Origin: a virus
IMG/VR virus record: IMGVR_UViG_3300036822_000043
Coordinates: 1 to 51,328 of that record
Length of the DNA stretch: 51,328 bases
Direction: 5' to 3' (one strand)
Shown: positions 1 to 5,999 of the stretch, in pieces
Position numbering within the stretch: position 1 is the first letter of the stretch
Layout of the letters: each line of letters begins with the position of its first letter
The notes under the pieces: model-generated
The model's database searches: none
What the model saw: the letters and a program-made list of their open reading frames with translations, nothing else
What the model was told of the DNA's origin: nothing
Translations under genes and position numbers: made by a program

Positions 1-1
1 C

Positions 2-136
2 GGCAAGTACATCTCAGCTTACCGGCCACTACCACCAGTGCCCGCGCGGCAAGATCAGGAGGAGCTGGCCAAGCAGGCGGTCAACTGGGAGACGACCGAG
101 ATAACCGCACGCAAGTTCGGCTTCGGCGCGGAGTAG
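2..136 (+). CDS. partial hypothetical protein (C-terminal end only)
   Basis: An open frame runs in from the left edge of the window and stops with TAG at 134-136, giving the last 44 residues of a protein whose start lies outside. The tail is polar and ends in KFGFGAE. It is probably the gene directly upstream in the same operon, because the stop is only 4 bases before the next ATG and its last bases supply that gene's GGAG ribosome binding site. Too little is visible to name a function. Confidence 0.5.
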   Translation, partial: GKYISAYRPLPPVPARQDQEELAKQAVNWETTEITARKFGFGAE

Positions 137-140
137 GCAG

Positions 141-674
141 ATGGAACTCGACCGCATCCTCGACAAGATCCGTGCCCTCATCAACAAGGCGGAGTCCCTA
201 GAATCCAGCGGCGACAAGATGCTCGCGAATGAAGCAAATGCCTGTCGCGAGCGCGCCGACGCAATGATGCAGAAGTTGGAATGGAAGCAAATGTACCCAG
301 ACTTCCAAAATTACTGGATAAGCGGTGATGGGCATATAGTAAATCGCAAGAATCAACCAATATCACAGATACTCGGGAAGGATGGATATCTCAGAGTAAA
401 TCTCCACGGCAAGCGTGGGAAAAAGTTCAGGATGATAAGCAGGCTTGTCTGCCTATATTATAATGGTCCACCTCCAAGTGACGGAATAAAGTATCAGGCA
501 GCTCATCTTGACACTAATAAGCTCAACAACAACTTCTGGAATCTAGAGTGGCAAACTAACAAACAAAATAGTAACAATCCAATAACAAGATCGAAAAATT
601 CCATCGCTAAGAAGCAAAATTATTTCGAGGGCAAGATACTCAAACATAACAGGAGGATTAATGGAACTCAATAA
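141..674 (+). CDS. chimeric protein: DUF2786-like N-terminus joined to an HNH homing endonuclease
   Basis: Residues 1-45 are a DUF2786-type helical start (LDKIRALINKAESLE) that matches the start of the next gene at 33 of 45 positions, counted by hand. From about residue 47 the protein changes to a homing-endonuclease pattern: a NUMOD4-like segment (YPDFQNYWISGDGHIVNRK) and an HNH core (AAHLDTNKLNNNFWNLEW, residues about 121-138). Composition changes with it: bases 141-275 are GC-rich like the neighbours, while 276-660 are near 40% GC by eye. The start is supported by GGAG 8 bases upstream. Its 3' end overlaps the next ATG by 14 bases. The likely role is a mobile DNA endonuclease that cuts a cognate site in related phages. 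The fused N-terminus is probably the captured original 5' end of the DUF2786 gene. Confidence 0.8.
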   Translation: MELDRILDKIRALINKAESLESSGDKMLANEANACRERADAMMQKLEWKQMYPDFQNYWISGDGHIVNRKNQPISQILGKDGYLRVNLHGKRGKKFRMISRLVCLYYNGPPPSDGIKYQAAHLDTNKLNNNFWNLEWQTNKQNSNNPITRSKNSIAKKQNYFEGKILKHNRRINGTQ

Positions 675-1623
675 GATTCTCGATAAGATCCGAGGATTGA
701 TTAACAAAGCAGAATCACTAGAAGCTAGTGGCGACCGTAATCAGGGACTAGAGGCGCAAGCCTGCCGAGAACGTGCCGATCAAATGATGCAGCGTTACGC
801 TGTTGAGGAGTGGCAGACAGCGCAGAAGGCACCAGTTGCCGTTGTGCCGACCAGGATCAAGATTGATCTTGGTGATGAGGACAACCCATTCCTCACGGAG
901 CTGGCGACACTCGTCAATATCGTCAGCAAGTTCTGTAAGTGCTCGTCAATCTGGATGGAGCACTCGGGCAGGAAGTCGCTAGGCATTCAGGAGTACGTCT
1001 GGGTCTACGGCTATGAGTCGGATCTCCGGTACTTCGAGATGCTGTTCACCACCATCCACCTCCACATGCTCGGCGCCATCTTCCCCAAGCCAGATCCCAA
1101 CAAGACCCTAGGCGAGAACGCCTATGAACTACACAACGCAGGCCTCAACTGGTTCGACATCGCCAAGGCATACGGCTGGTACCAGGTACCGCCCAACCCC
1201 GGCGAGCCCAGGGATATGTACGTCAGCCGGGAGACAGGCGAACGGGCGAGTTGGGCGCGGTCGATCGGCAGGATCAAGACGGCCTACCGGGCTGAGGTTT
1301 CATCCCGCGCGGAAGAATTTCTGCGAATTTCACCCGCCGGTTCGGAAACATACCGGCGCAACGCGGCTATGGGATACCTGAGCCGAATCAAGCAGAGGCT
1401 CGATGGTATCGCCGGGCAGCGCGGAACGGGCGCGGAGGTTGTACTAGCGGACAAGAGCCAGAACATCGCGGCGGCGCTAGCCGACGACTTCCCGCACGCC
1501 AGGCAGACAGCCAACAAAAAAGCTTCATTCAATGCGACTGCGTACCGGAAGGGAGTAGCGCACGCGAACACGGCGAGCCTGAACCCGCAGGCGACGGCCG
1601 CATCGACCAAAGCGATAGAGTAG
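661..1623 (+). CDS. DUF2786 domain protein
   Basis: A 320-residue protein whose first 50 residues (LDKIRGLINKAESLEASGD, then ACRERADQMMQRY) carry the DUF2786 signature. It is followed by a longer domain of the kind often found after DUF2786 in actinophages and a low-complexity Ala/Thr/Asn tail. DUF2786 proteins are widespread in phages, but their biochemical role is not established. The start has AGGAGG about 6 bases upstream, inside the end of the HNH gene. The first 120-170 bases are AT-rich and use different synonymous codons from the related stretch at 141-275, whereas the rest is GC-rich. This suggests a replaced 5' end. The gene is followed by a 211-base regulatory gap. Confidence 0.75.
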   Translation: MELNKILDKIRGLINKAESLEASGDRNQGLEAQACRERADQMMQRYAVEEWQTAQKAPVAVVPTRIKIDLGDEDNPFLTELATLVNIVSKFCKCSSIWMEHSGRKSLGIQEYVWVYGYESDLRYFEMLFTTIHLHMLGAIFPKPDPNKTLGENAYELHNAGLNWFDIAKAYGWYQVPPNPGEPRDMYVSRETGERASWARSIGRIKTAYRAEVSSRAEEFLRISPAGSETYRRNAAMGYLSRIKQRLDGIAGQRGTGAEVVLADKSQNIAAALADDFPHARQTANKKASFNATAYRKGVAHANTASLNPQATAASTKAIE

Positions 1624-1659
1624 CGCGCTAGCGTCCGCTCGCCGCGCGCTAGGCGTTCG

Positions 1660-1726
1660 CCGCGCGGGTAGGGATAGCCGTACGTACGGCCGGTAATCGC
1701 TCCGTACGGCTTCCCTAGCCGCGCGG
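1660..1726. repeat. 24 bp inverted repeat overlapping a promoter
   Basis: Bases 1660-1684 are the reverse complement of 1703-1726, apart from one mismatch and one unpaired base. The loop is 18 bases. The right arm contains the TTCCCT -35 element at 1711-1716. It could terminate transcription from the DUF2786 gene, act as an operator at the next promoter, or both. There is no T-run after the right arm. Confidence 0.75.
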
Positions 1727-1739
1727 GAAGCGCTATAAT
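1711..1739 (+). promoter_or_regulatory. predicted promoter, TTCCCT-N17-TATAAT
   Basis: TTCCCT at 1711-1716 and a perfect TATAAT at 1734-1739 are separated by 17 bases, directly upstream of the small-gene operon that begins at 1835. The same -35 hexamer at the same spacing recurs at 49402, 50204 and, on the minus strand, 46488, which raises confidence that it is a real phage promoter class. Confidence 0.6.
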
Positions 1740-1747
1740 CGAGAGAC

Positions 1748-1823
1748 GTAGCCGAAATACGGCTACTGGAAAAAGGAGGGTTACCCTCCGTATCGTGAGG
1801 GGAAAAAGGAGGGTAACCCTCCG
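1748..1823 (+). promoter_or_regulatory. leader with three tandem hairpins, the last two a near-identical repeat
   Basis: Starting 9 bases after the TATAAT, GTAGCCG (1748-1754) pairs with CGGCTAC (1760-1766). Two 23-base direct repeats then follow at 1768-1790 and 1801-1823, differing at one base. Each holds the dyad GGAGGGTWACCCTCC. The 5' arm of each dyad (AAAGGAGGG) is also a Shine-Dalgarno-like sequence that would be hidden when the hairpin forms. The leader therefore looks like either paired operators for a dyad-binding repressor or an RNA element controlling translation of the gene at 1835. Which one is not decided by the sequence. Confidence 0.65.
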
Positions 1824-1834
1824 GGAAGGCATCG

Positions 1835-2038
1835 ATGGACTGGCGTACCGAGGATGCTATTGCGAAGTTCAGGAAGCTTGAGCGTATGCTACTGAATCGT
1901 GATATTGCCGAGTACGCGCTGGAGCAGGCGCTGCGCGGACAAGTCAACATGAAGCAGTACCAGGAATCAACCGAGAAGATCCGCAGGGAATTCGAGGGGC
2001 GTCGTGAGGCGCTGACTAGATCCAAGAGGCTACCATAA
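1835..2038 (+). CDS. small hypothetical protein, helical and charged
   Basis: A 67-residue protein rich in Arg, Glu and Lys with no Cys. It is predicted mostly alpha-helical from the spacing of charged residues, with the helical C-terminal stretch EKIRREFEGRREALTRSKR. It is the first gene after the structured leader at 1748-1823, with a GGGAAGG ribosome binding site just upstream. Its TAA overlaps the ATG of the next gene (TAATG). The family is not recognised. Confidence 0.65.
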   Translation: MDWRTEDAIAKFRKLERMLLNRDIAEYALEQALRGQVNMKQYQESTEKIRREFEGRREALTRSKRLP

Positions 2039-2286
2039 TGCGCCAATGCGAGGTGAACATCAGGCCGCTGATGATCCCGTGCGGCAATCCTACCGAAACC
2101 ATGTACGAGGCAAGGTGTGAAAGGGGACATGTACGAATCAAGTGGGCATGCAAGGAATGCGCCGAATACCCACACCCGGTATGTGGCGGCTGCGCGGAAG
2201 TCGGCATGAAGTACTCGCCCGTGAAGATACGGCTTGTAGAGGAGGGTTACGGTGTCAACAATGCCGATTCTAACGGCGACGCATGA
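2038..2286 (+). CDS. small zinc-ribbon-like protein
   Basis: An 82-residue protein with Cys pairs and a His (C-ERGH, then CKEC and CGGC further on) compatible with one or two zinc sites in the middle of the chain. It is translationally coupled to the preceding gene by a TAATG overlap. Its last 35 bases overlap the next gene. Such small treble-clef or ribbon proteins are common in early operons of actinophages and are usually of unknown role. No specific family is recognised. Confidence 0.6.
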   Translation: MRQCEVNIRPLMIPCGNPTETMYEARCERGHVRIKWACKECAEYPHPVCGGCAEVGMKYSPVKIRLVEEGYGVNNADSNGDA

Positions 2287-2500
2287 CAAGGAGGGCATCT
2301 GGGATTTCGTATGCCCGCTTCATGATCCGCCACGCAAGACGCGCGGTATCGCCTCGCCGCGTCAGGCTCCAACCATCATGAAGCTCCACATGGATCTCGA
2401 CCATCCCGGCGTATCCGTATGGCTACTGGTCAGCAGCCAGTACTCCGGGACACGCAAGACCAGGTATACCGCGCCGGAGAACGTCACAAGGAGTCTGTAG
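2252..2500 (+). CDS. small hypothetical protein with a Cys/His pattern
   Basis: An 82-residue protein. The GTG start at 2252 is chosen because GGAGGG lies 5 bases upstream. The segment CPLHDPP followed by KLHMDLDH resembles a single C2H2-like or related zinc knuckle, but this is only a pattern match. It overlaps the previous gene by 35 bases and ends in TAG sharing bases with the GTG of the next gene, the same coupling used throughout this operon. Confidence 0.5.
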   Translation: MSTMPILTATHDKEGIWDFVCPLHDPPRKTRGIASPRQAPTIMKLHMDLDHPGVSVWLLVSSQYSGTRKTRYTAPENVTRSL

Positions 2501-2673
2501 TGAAGAAACGCATAATGCCGCGCAGCCCGCTATTCTGCGACACCGGTCCATACACGGGATATACTCGCGTAGACGTCACCGCACAGATCTACCTTACGGC
2601 TGACGAGCTGAAGGAATACTACGCGAATGGGTTCGACATCATCATCAAGCCCAAGAAAGAGGAGGACAAGTAA
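2500..2673 (+). CDS. small hypothetical protein
   Basis: A 57-residue protein starting at GTG 2500 with AAGGAG 7 bases upstream. The stop of the upstream gene is embedded in the start (TAGTG). The middle (YTRVDVTAQIYLTADELKEYY) looks like a short beta-strand and helix unit, and the end is Lys-rich. A longer reading beginning at 2419 is possible but lacks a ribosome binding site and would overlap the previous gene deeply. Family not recognised. Confidence 0.5.
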   Translation: MKKRIMPRSPLFCDTGPYTGYTRVDVTAQIYLTADELKEYYANGFDIIIKPKKEEDK

Positions 2674-2978
2674 TGCCGTACGTCGTGACCGAGGTGAAGG
2701 CGCCAGGCAAGCGGCGCACCATCTACACTATTTCCAGCTCGTACGACAACAGCGCGGTCGGCAAGGTTATCATCCACGGCCGCCGAAGGCATTGGGCGTT
2801 CACCTCCATTACCGGCACGACTATCCCTATGCGGACGCACGCTAGGCAGATCAACGGCATGCGGCACGCAGTGAACTCATACCTGCGTACTCCATATCCG
2901 CTACCAGCATCCGATCCCATACCGGCCGGATGGCGCCGGATAGACGACGCCGAGCCAGATACCGCAGCATTCAATTGA
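2673..2978 (+). CDS. hypothetical protein, basic
   Basis: A 101-residue basic protein with a patch GRRRHW near residues 36-41 and several predicted beta-strands at the N-terminus. It starts at ATG 2673 overlapping the TAA of the gene before, with GAGGACAAG upstream as ribosome binding site. No family is recognised. Basic charge and operon position would fit a nucleic-acid-binding accessory protein, but that is inference only. Confidence 0.55.
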   Translation: MPYVVTEVKAPGKRRTIYTISSSYDNSAVGKVIIHGRRRHWAFTSITGTTIPMRTHARQINGMRHAVNSYLRTPYPLPASDPIPAGWRRIDDAEPDTAAFN

Positions 2979-3031
2979 CCGTCTGCCGGGTAGCTGCGCA
3001 TGGGCCAGCTACCCGGCCAGATTGGAGCGTA

Positions 3032-3172
3032 ATGCCGGAGCTGATATGGGGATCGATACTGGTGATGATCAAGCTGTACGTTATCCACCTGCTCCACGAT
3101 CCGGCAATGGCACTCGTAATCACTATTGCTTCTACCCGTAGGCTCGTAGTCATGCTCCGCCCATTCCTCTAG
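3032..3172 (+). CDS. putative small membrane protein
   Basis: A 46-residue frame starting at ATG 3032 with TTGGAG upstream (5 bases). It has two hydrophobic stretches (LIWGSILVMIKLYVIHLL and AMALVITIAS) followed by basic residues, consistent with one or two membrane spans. The stop is 8 bases before the next gene. A longer upstream extension lacks a good start. It could have a host-envelope or holin-like role, but nothing specific supports either. Confidence 0.45.
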   Translation: MPELIWGSILVMIKLYVIHLLHDPAMALVITIASTRRLVVMLRPFL

Positions 3173-3179
3173 GAGAGAA

Positions 3180-3398
3180 ATGCCCAGCAAGCTCCACGAC
3201 CCGGTTCGCGACATGATCTACACGTCAATCAAACACCATCTACTTCCGCCGGGAGTTGCGCCGCCGCTGAAGGCTATGCCTGAAGAAGTCGAGTCAGTAG
3301 AGGCAAGAGAGATCACGCCAAACGCGGTGCGCATCTCCGTCAAGCTCCAAACAGGCGGAACAAGGCACTTCTGGGTGAAGGTTAGCGAGGAGTGGTGA
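3180..3398 (+). CDS. small hypothetical protein
   Basis: A 72-residue protein with AGGAGAGAA as ribosome binding site. The C-terminal half is predicted to be beta-strand (AVRISVKLQTGGTRHFWVKV). Its TGA overlaps the ATG of the following gene (TGATG). Family not recognised. Confidence 0.55.
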   Translation: MPSKLHDPVRDMIYTSIKHHLLPPGVAPPLKAMPEEVESVEAREITPNAVRISVKLQTGGTRHFWVKVSEEW

Positions 3399-3595
3399 TG
3401 CCCGACGAACGTGTCCGAATCAAGAACAATGAATCAATGTTCAACGGCAGAACCGGCACAGTCATATCGATGACCGCAACCGGATGGGATTACTGGGTGA
3501 AACTCGATACCGAATTCATGGGCAATTACACATTCGGCTTCATGGAATTCGAGCTTGAAGAGATCCCTTACGATTCGACGGGAAGCGCCGGATAG
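3398..3595 (+). CDS. small SH3/KOW-like protein
   Basis: A 65-residue protein starting at ATG 3398 and coupled to the preceding stop. The opening ERVRIKNNESMFNGRTGTV has the strand-turn pattern of KOW/SH3-like barrels (V-x-I, then G-x-x-GxV). Acidic residues and a Gly-rich end follow. Such domains bind RNA, protein or peptide ligands, and no specific role can be assigned. A promoter-like sequence sits at and just after its 3' end. Confidence 0.5.
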   Translation: MPDERVRIKNNESMFNGRTGTVISMTATGWDYWVKLDTEFMGNYTFGFMEFELEEIPYDSTGSAG

Positions 3596-3603
3596 GCTAT
3601 ACT
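3575..3603 (+). promoter_or_regulatory. predicted promoter, TCGACG-N17-TATACT
   Basis: TATACT at 3598-3603 with TCGACG 17 bases upstream, just before the gene at 3649. The -10 hexamer is the one shared by the predicted promoters at 14504, 25755 and 38981. The -35 is a looser match to their TAGACT. Confidence 0.45.
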
Positions 3604-3648
3604 CGGGTTAGCCGGTAAGGAACCGGCCGGGAATAGAGATGAGATACG

Positions 3649-4239
3649 ATGAGTATCAAGTGTGGTAAGGGCCATGAGCACGAGACCGTCGCGGATGTGC
3701 GGGCCTGCTATGGTGTGACGGAGCCGAACCTTTCCTCGTATCGCAAGAACAGGTACGAGAACGTATGCGCAAGATGTGGCATCCTAGTCCCGCCGGACGG
3801 TGGCCGTGTCGACAAGAACTCCGAAGGCAAGTGGGTGGTCTCCCACCTCGAAGGACAATGCCCCGAAGACGCTGCGCAGCTCAAGATGGAAGCCCCGCAG
3901 TTTCAGGATGCCGACTACTCCGGGATACCGCGCGGGCACTACGCAACCAAGAGCCTCACCGGCAACAACGACTATGACTTCTGGCGAGTCGACCGTCCCG
4001 AGCAGGGCAACTACGCCGGGCGTACATTCGTTAAGCGCATCGTCGGCGGGAAGCCCGACTTTAATGTTTCAAGAGCCGTGAGGATCGCGGCCCTGGAAGC
4101 CATCCTCGCAGAAGGCATCGACGCGACCGGATTCCGGTACGGCCAGGAACTTGGGGCCTGCCGATATTGTAACCGTCACCTCACCGATGAGCTAAGCCGT
4201 TCACTCAGCGCCGGTCCTGAGTGCCGTAGCAAGAACTAA
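3649..4239 (+). CDS. DUF6011-like zinc protein
   Basis: A 196-residue protein with an N-terminal Cys/His region (CGKGHEHETVADVRAC, then CARCGILVPPDGG) and a C-terminal motif ACRYCNRHLTDELSRSLSAG followed by PEC. That C-terminus matches the DUF6011 pattern (CxxC-x-LT-x-S-x-G-x-C) common in actinophage proteins. The pattern indicates a small zinc-binding fold. The biochemical role is unknown. It follows a predicted promoter and precedes the glycosyltransferase by 8 bases. Confidence 0.65.
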   Translation: MSIKCGKGHEHETVADVRACYGVTEPNLSSYRKNRYENVCARCGILVPPDGGRVDKNSEGKWVVSHLEGQCPEDAAQLKMEAPQFQDADYSGIPRGHYATKSLTGNNDYDFWRVDRPEQGNYAGRTFVKRIVGGKPDFNVSRAVRIAALEAILAEGIDATGFRYGQELGACRYCNRHLTDELSRSLSAGPECRSKN

Positions 4240-4247
4240 GAGGAGCA

Positions 4248-5078
4248 ATGGACGTTGTCTACATCCCAACCCTGAGCCGTACCGACATGCTCAAGAAAAC
4301 CGTGCCGAACTGGATCGAGCAAGGTCTTCAGGTACGGCTCGTGATCGACCGCGTAGAATGGAGCATACATACCAAGCTGAAGAGGGAAGAGAATTGGGGC
4401 AAGGATGTCTACATCCTGCCTCTCCCACTCTCCGGGCGCGGTATGGGGTACGCCAGGAACTTCATCGTACATCACGCCAAGAAGACAGCACTCGAATCTA
4501 TCATCATGAGTGATGATGATGTCCACATCCACCCAAACTCGAACGCCAGCCTGCTCTTGGAAGAAGCAGAGAAGCCGCGAGTCCTTGGCGTCGGCGCAGT
4601 ACGATCCCTTCACGATCGGTTCACCGGCGGCGCGATCTCCGCGAACAGCGGCCCAATACTATGTCCTGGCGGCTGGGGATTTACCATCCACGGACTCAAC
4701 ATCGACAACGCTCTCCTGTGCGGCAACTTCGACAAACAACTCCATTCATTCGGAGAAGATGCCGAGCTAGCGCGCAACGGCATAGTCCAGGGAATCCCTT
4801 GGCGTGTTCACTGCGATGTCGAATTCGTCTCACTCAACAAGAGGCTCGATCCGGGAGGCTTCTCGGCAAAGTACAGCACACTGGACGCGCGGCTCGAAGC
4901 CGAGCTAGAGTGTCGCAAGATCATCCATAAGAGATGGCCGGAATACACAAGCCAGCCAGAGAAGAAACCGCGCGTAGCGTGGCAGAAACTCCTGGATGAC
5001 AACATCCCGAACTGGAAGGAAGCATCCGCAATCCACGGCGGATCGCTCGATCGACTGGAGGCAATCAATGGGCGTTAG
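4248..5078 (+). CDS. GT-A fold glycosyltransferase, TAGT-like
   Basis: A 276-residue protein opening with VVYIPTLSR, the first strand of GT-A glycosyltransferases. It then has ILPLPLSGRGMGYARNF (about 56-72) and the metal-binding acidic cluster SDDDV with D89-D91. The later FGEDAELARNG resembles the acceptor-side ED motif. The IPT-x-R start, the G-x-G-x-R and DDD spacing recall TET-associated glycosyltransferases (TAGT) that decorate modified pyrimidines in phage DNA. No TET/JBP oxygenase or DNA cytosine methylase was seen in the window, so DNA as acceptor is only a hypothesis. A protein or small-molecule acceptor is possible. The start has GAGGAG 3 bases upstream, and the end overlaps the next gene by 11 bases. 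Confidence 0.65.
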   Translation: MDVVYIPTLSRTDMLKKTVPNWIEQGLQVRLVIDRVEWSIHTKLKREENWGKDVYILPLPLSGRGMGYARNFIVHHAKKTALESIIMSDDDVHIHPNSNASLLLEEAEKPRVLGVGAVRSLHDRFTGGAISANSGPILCPGGWGFTIHGLNIDNALLCGNFDKQLHSFGEDAELARNGIVQGIPWRVHCDVEFVSLNKRLDPGGFSAKYSTLDARLEAELECRKIIHKRWPEYTSQPEKKPRVAWQKLLDDNIPNWKEASAIHGGSLDRLEAINGR

Positions 5079-5466
5079 CTACAAGCCCGTAGACCATATG
5101 AGGGAGTCATTCAAGACTCGCTCCCTGCTGAATGGCGAATCTAAGGTTTCAGGGCACAAGTATAAGCTGCCTAAGTACGCCCGGCTCGTCCACAAGGTCC
5201 ACGGCATCGACGTCAACGGCGATGTAATTACGGTAGTTGTGCTCGCGTGCCTAGACGGCAAGCGTAAGCGCGAGGAACTGTACATCATCCAGTACCGAGA
5301 GGTCAAGCGCATCATCGACCGAAGCAGCAGGAGGGTCAGGCAGTTCAGCGGATTCGACGCGCGGCTCAGGATGGAAGTCGCGATGTCCGACATAAGCGGC
5401 CTGCTTGAGGGAAGTCGGATAATCGCAGCAGCGGAAGGGAACCCATCATGGCAAGAAGTGTGCTGA
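5068..5466 (+). CDS. hypothetical protein
   Basis: A 132-residue protein. The ATG at 5068 is chosen because GGAGG lies 6 bases upstream, overlapping the glycosyltransferase end. The middle has beta-rich segments (ITVVVLACLDGKRKREELYI) and a basic patch RSSRRVRQF. No recognisable domain. Tight overlap suggests co-translation with the glycosyltransferase. Confidence 0.6.
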   Translation: MGVSYKPVDHMRESFKTRSLLNGESKVSGHKYKLPKYARLVHKVHGIDVNGDVITVVVLACLDGKRKREELYIIQYREVKRIIDRSSRRVRQFSGFDARLRMEVAMSDISGLLEGSRIIAAAEGNPSWQEVC

Positions 5467-5672
5467 TGCTCATAACGGTATCGGACATAGGCAAGATCAG
5501 CGTAGACGTACGCGGCCCGGTCAGCGGCAAGGAGGGGATGCTCGCAATACTCGAATCTGCGCGAGAGCTAGTGAAGCAAGGCAACTATGGCGTCGGAACG
5601 CAAGGCGGACAACGGGGAAATACGAGCACAGAAGAGCCTAGTCACGGTTATCATGAAGCTGGCGACATCTGA
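5448..5672 (+). CDS. small hypothetical protein
   Basis: A 74-residue protein starting at ATG 5448 with GGAAGGGAA upstream. The N-terminal half looks like a small alpha/beta unit (VLMLITVSDIGKISVDVRG, then a helix). The last 25 residues are polar and Gly/Thr-rich. It ends at 5672 in an overlap with the next ATG (TGATG). Family not recognised. Confidence 0.5.
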   Translation: MARSVLMLITVSDIGKISVDVRGPVSGKEGMLAILESARELVKQGNYGVGTQGGQRGNTSTEEPSHGYHEAGDI

Positions 5673-5926
5673 TGCCTACGCCTACCGGACTGCCTAAGGT
5701 CGGGGAAGTATGGGAGAGCACCCGTAAGCTTCCGCCCGACTGGACTCCGAATACAACACGCTTTGTTGTACTGGAGCGCGGACGTGGAGACTACTGGTCG
5801 ATGCGGGTGTACATTCCGGGCATCGGCAGGAAGCTATGGGTCGATCCAGCCTACCAGATGAAGATGGGCGAACTCAAGTACATAGGACCAGCCGGTCCCG
5901 AAACACGCAGGAAGCTAGGCATCTAA
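5672..5926 (+). CDS. small hypothetical protein
   Basis: An 84-residue protein starting in the stop codon of the previous gene. The pattern PKVGEVWES and RFVVLERGRGDYWSMRVY suggests a small beta-barrel of the kind seen in many phage accessory proteins, but no named family is recognised. It is the last gene before the promoter at 5933-5962. Confidence 0.5.
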   Translation: MPTPTGLPKVGEVWESTRKLPPDWTPNTTRFVVLERGRGDYWSMRVYIPGIGRKLWVDPAYQMKMGELKYIGPAGPETRRKLGI

Positions 5927-5932
5927 TCAGGA

Positions 5933-5962
5933 TTCGCTTTCCGGCGGCGACTAGGGTAGGAT
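5933..5962 (+). promoter_or_regulatory. predicted promoter, TTCGCT-N18-TAGGAT
   Basis: TTCGCTTTCCGGC at 5933 closely resembles TTCCCTTTCCGGC at 50204, and both run into GGGTAGG about 20 bases later. It sits in the 73-base gap before the helicase gene. The spacing is 18 rather than 17, and the -10 is weak. Confidence 0.4.
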
Positions 5963-5999
5963 TAAGCTACCGGCGAGACCGGAGCGAGAAAGGACCTTA

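Noticed and set aside
1768-1823. Two 23-base repeats considered as a CRISPR fragment
   Set aside because: Only two units, a 10-base spacer, and each repeat is a GC-rich dyad. No array and no cas genes. The Cas4-like nuclease belongs to a phage recombination family.
1284-2298. Long minus-strand open frames across the 1624-1834 gap
   Set aside because: They run antisense through genes with clear starts on the plus strand, cross the hairpin leader and show no family features.
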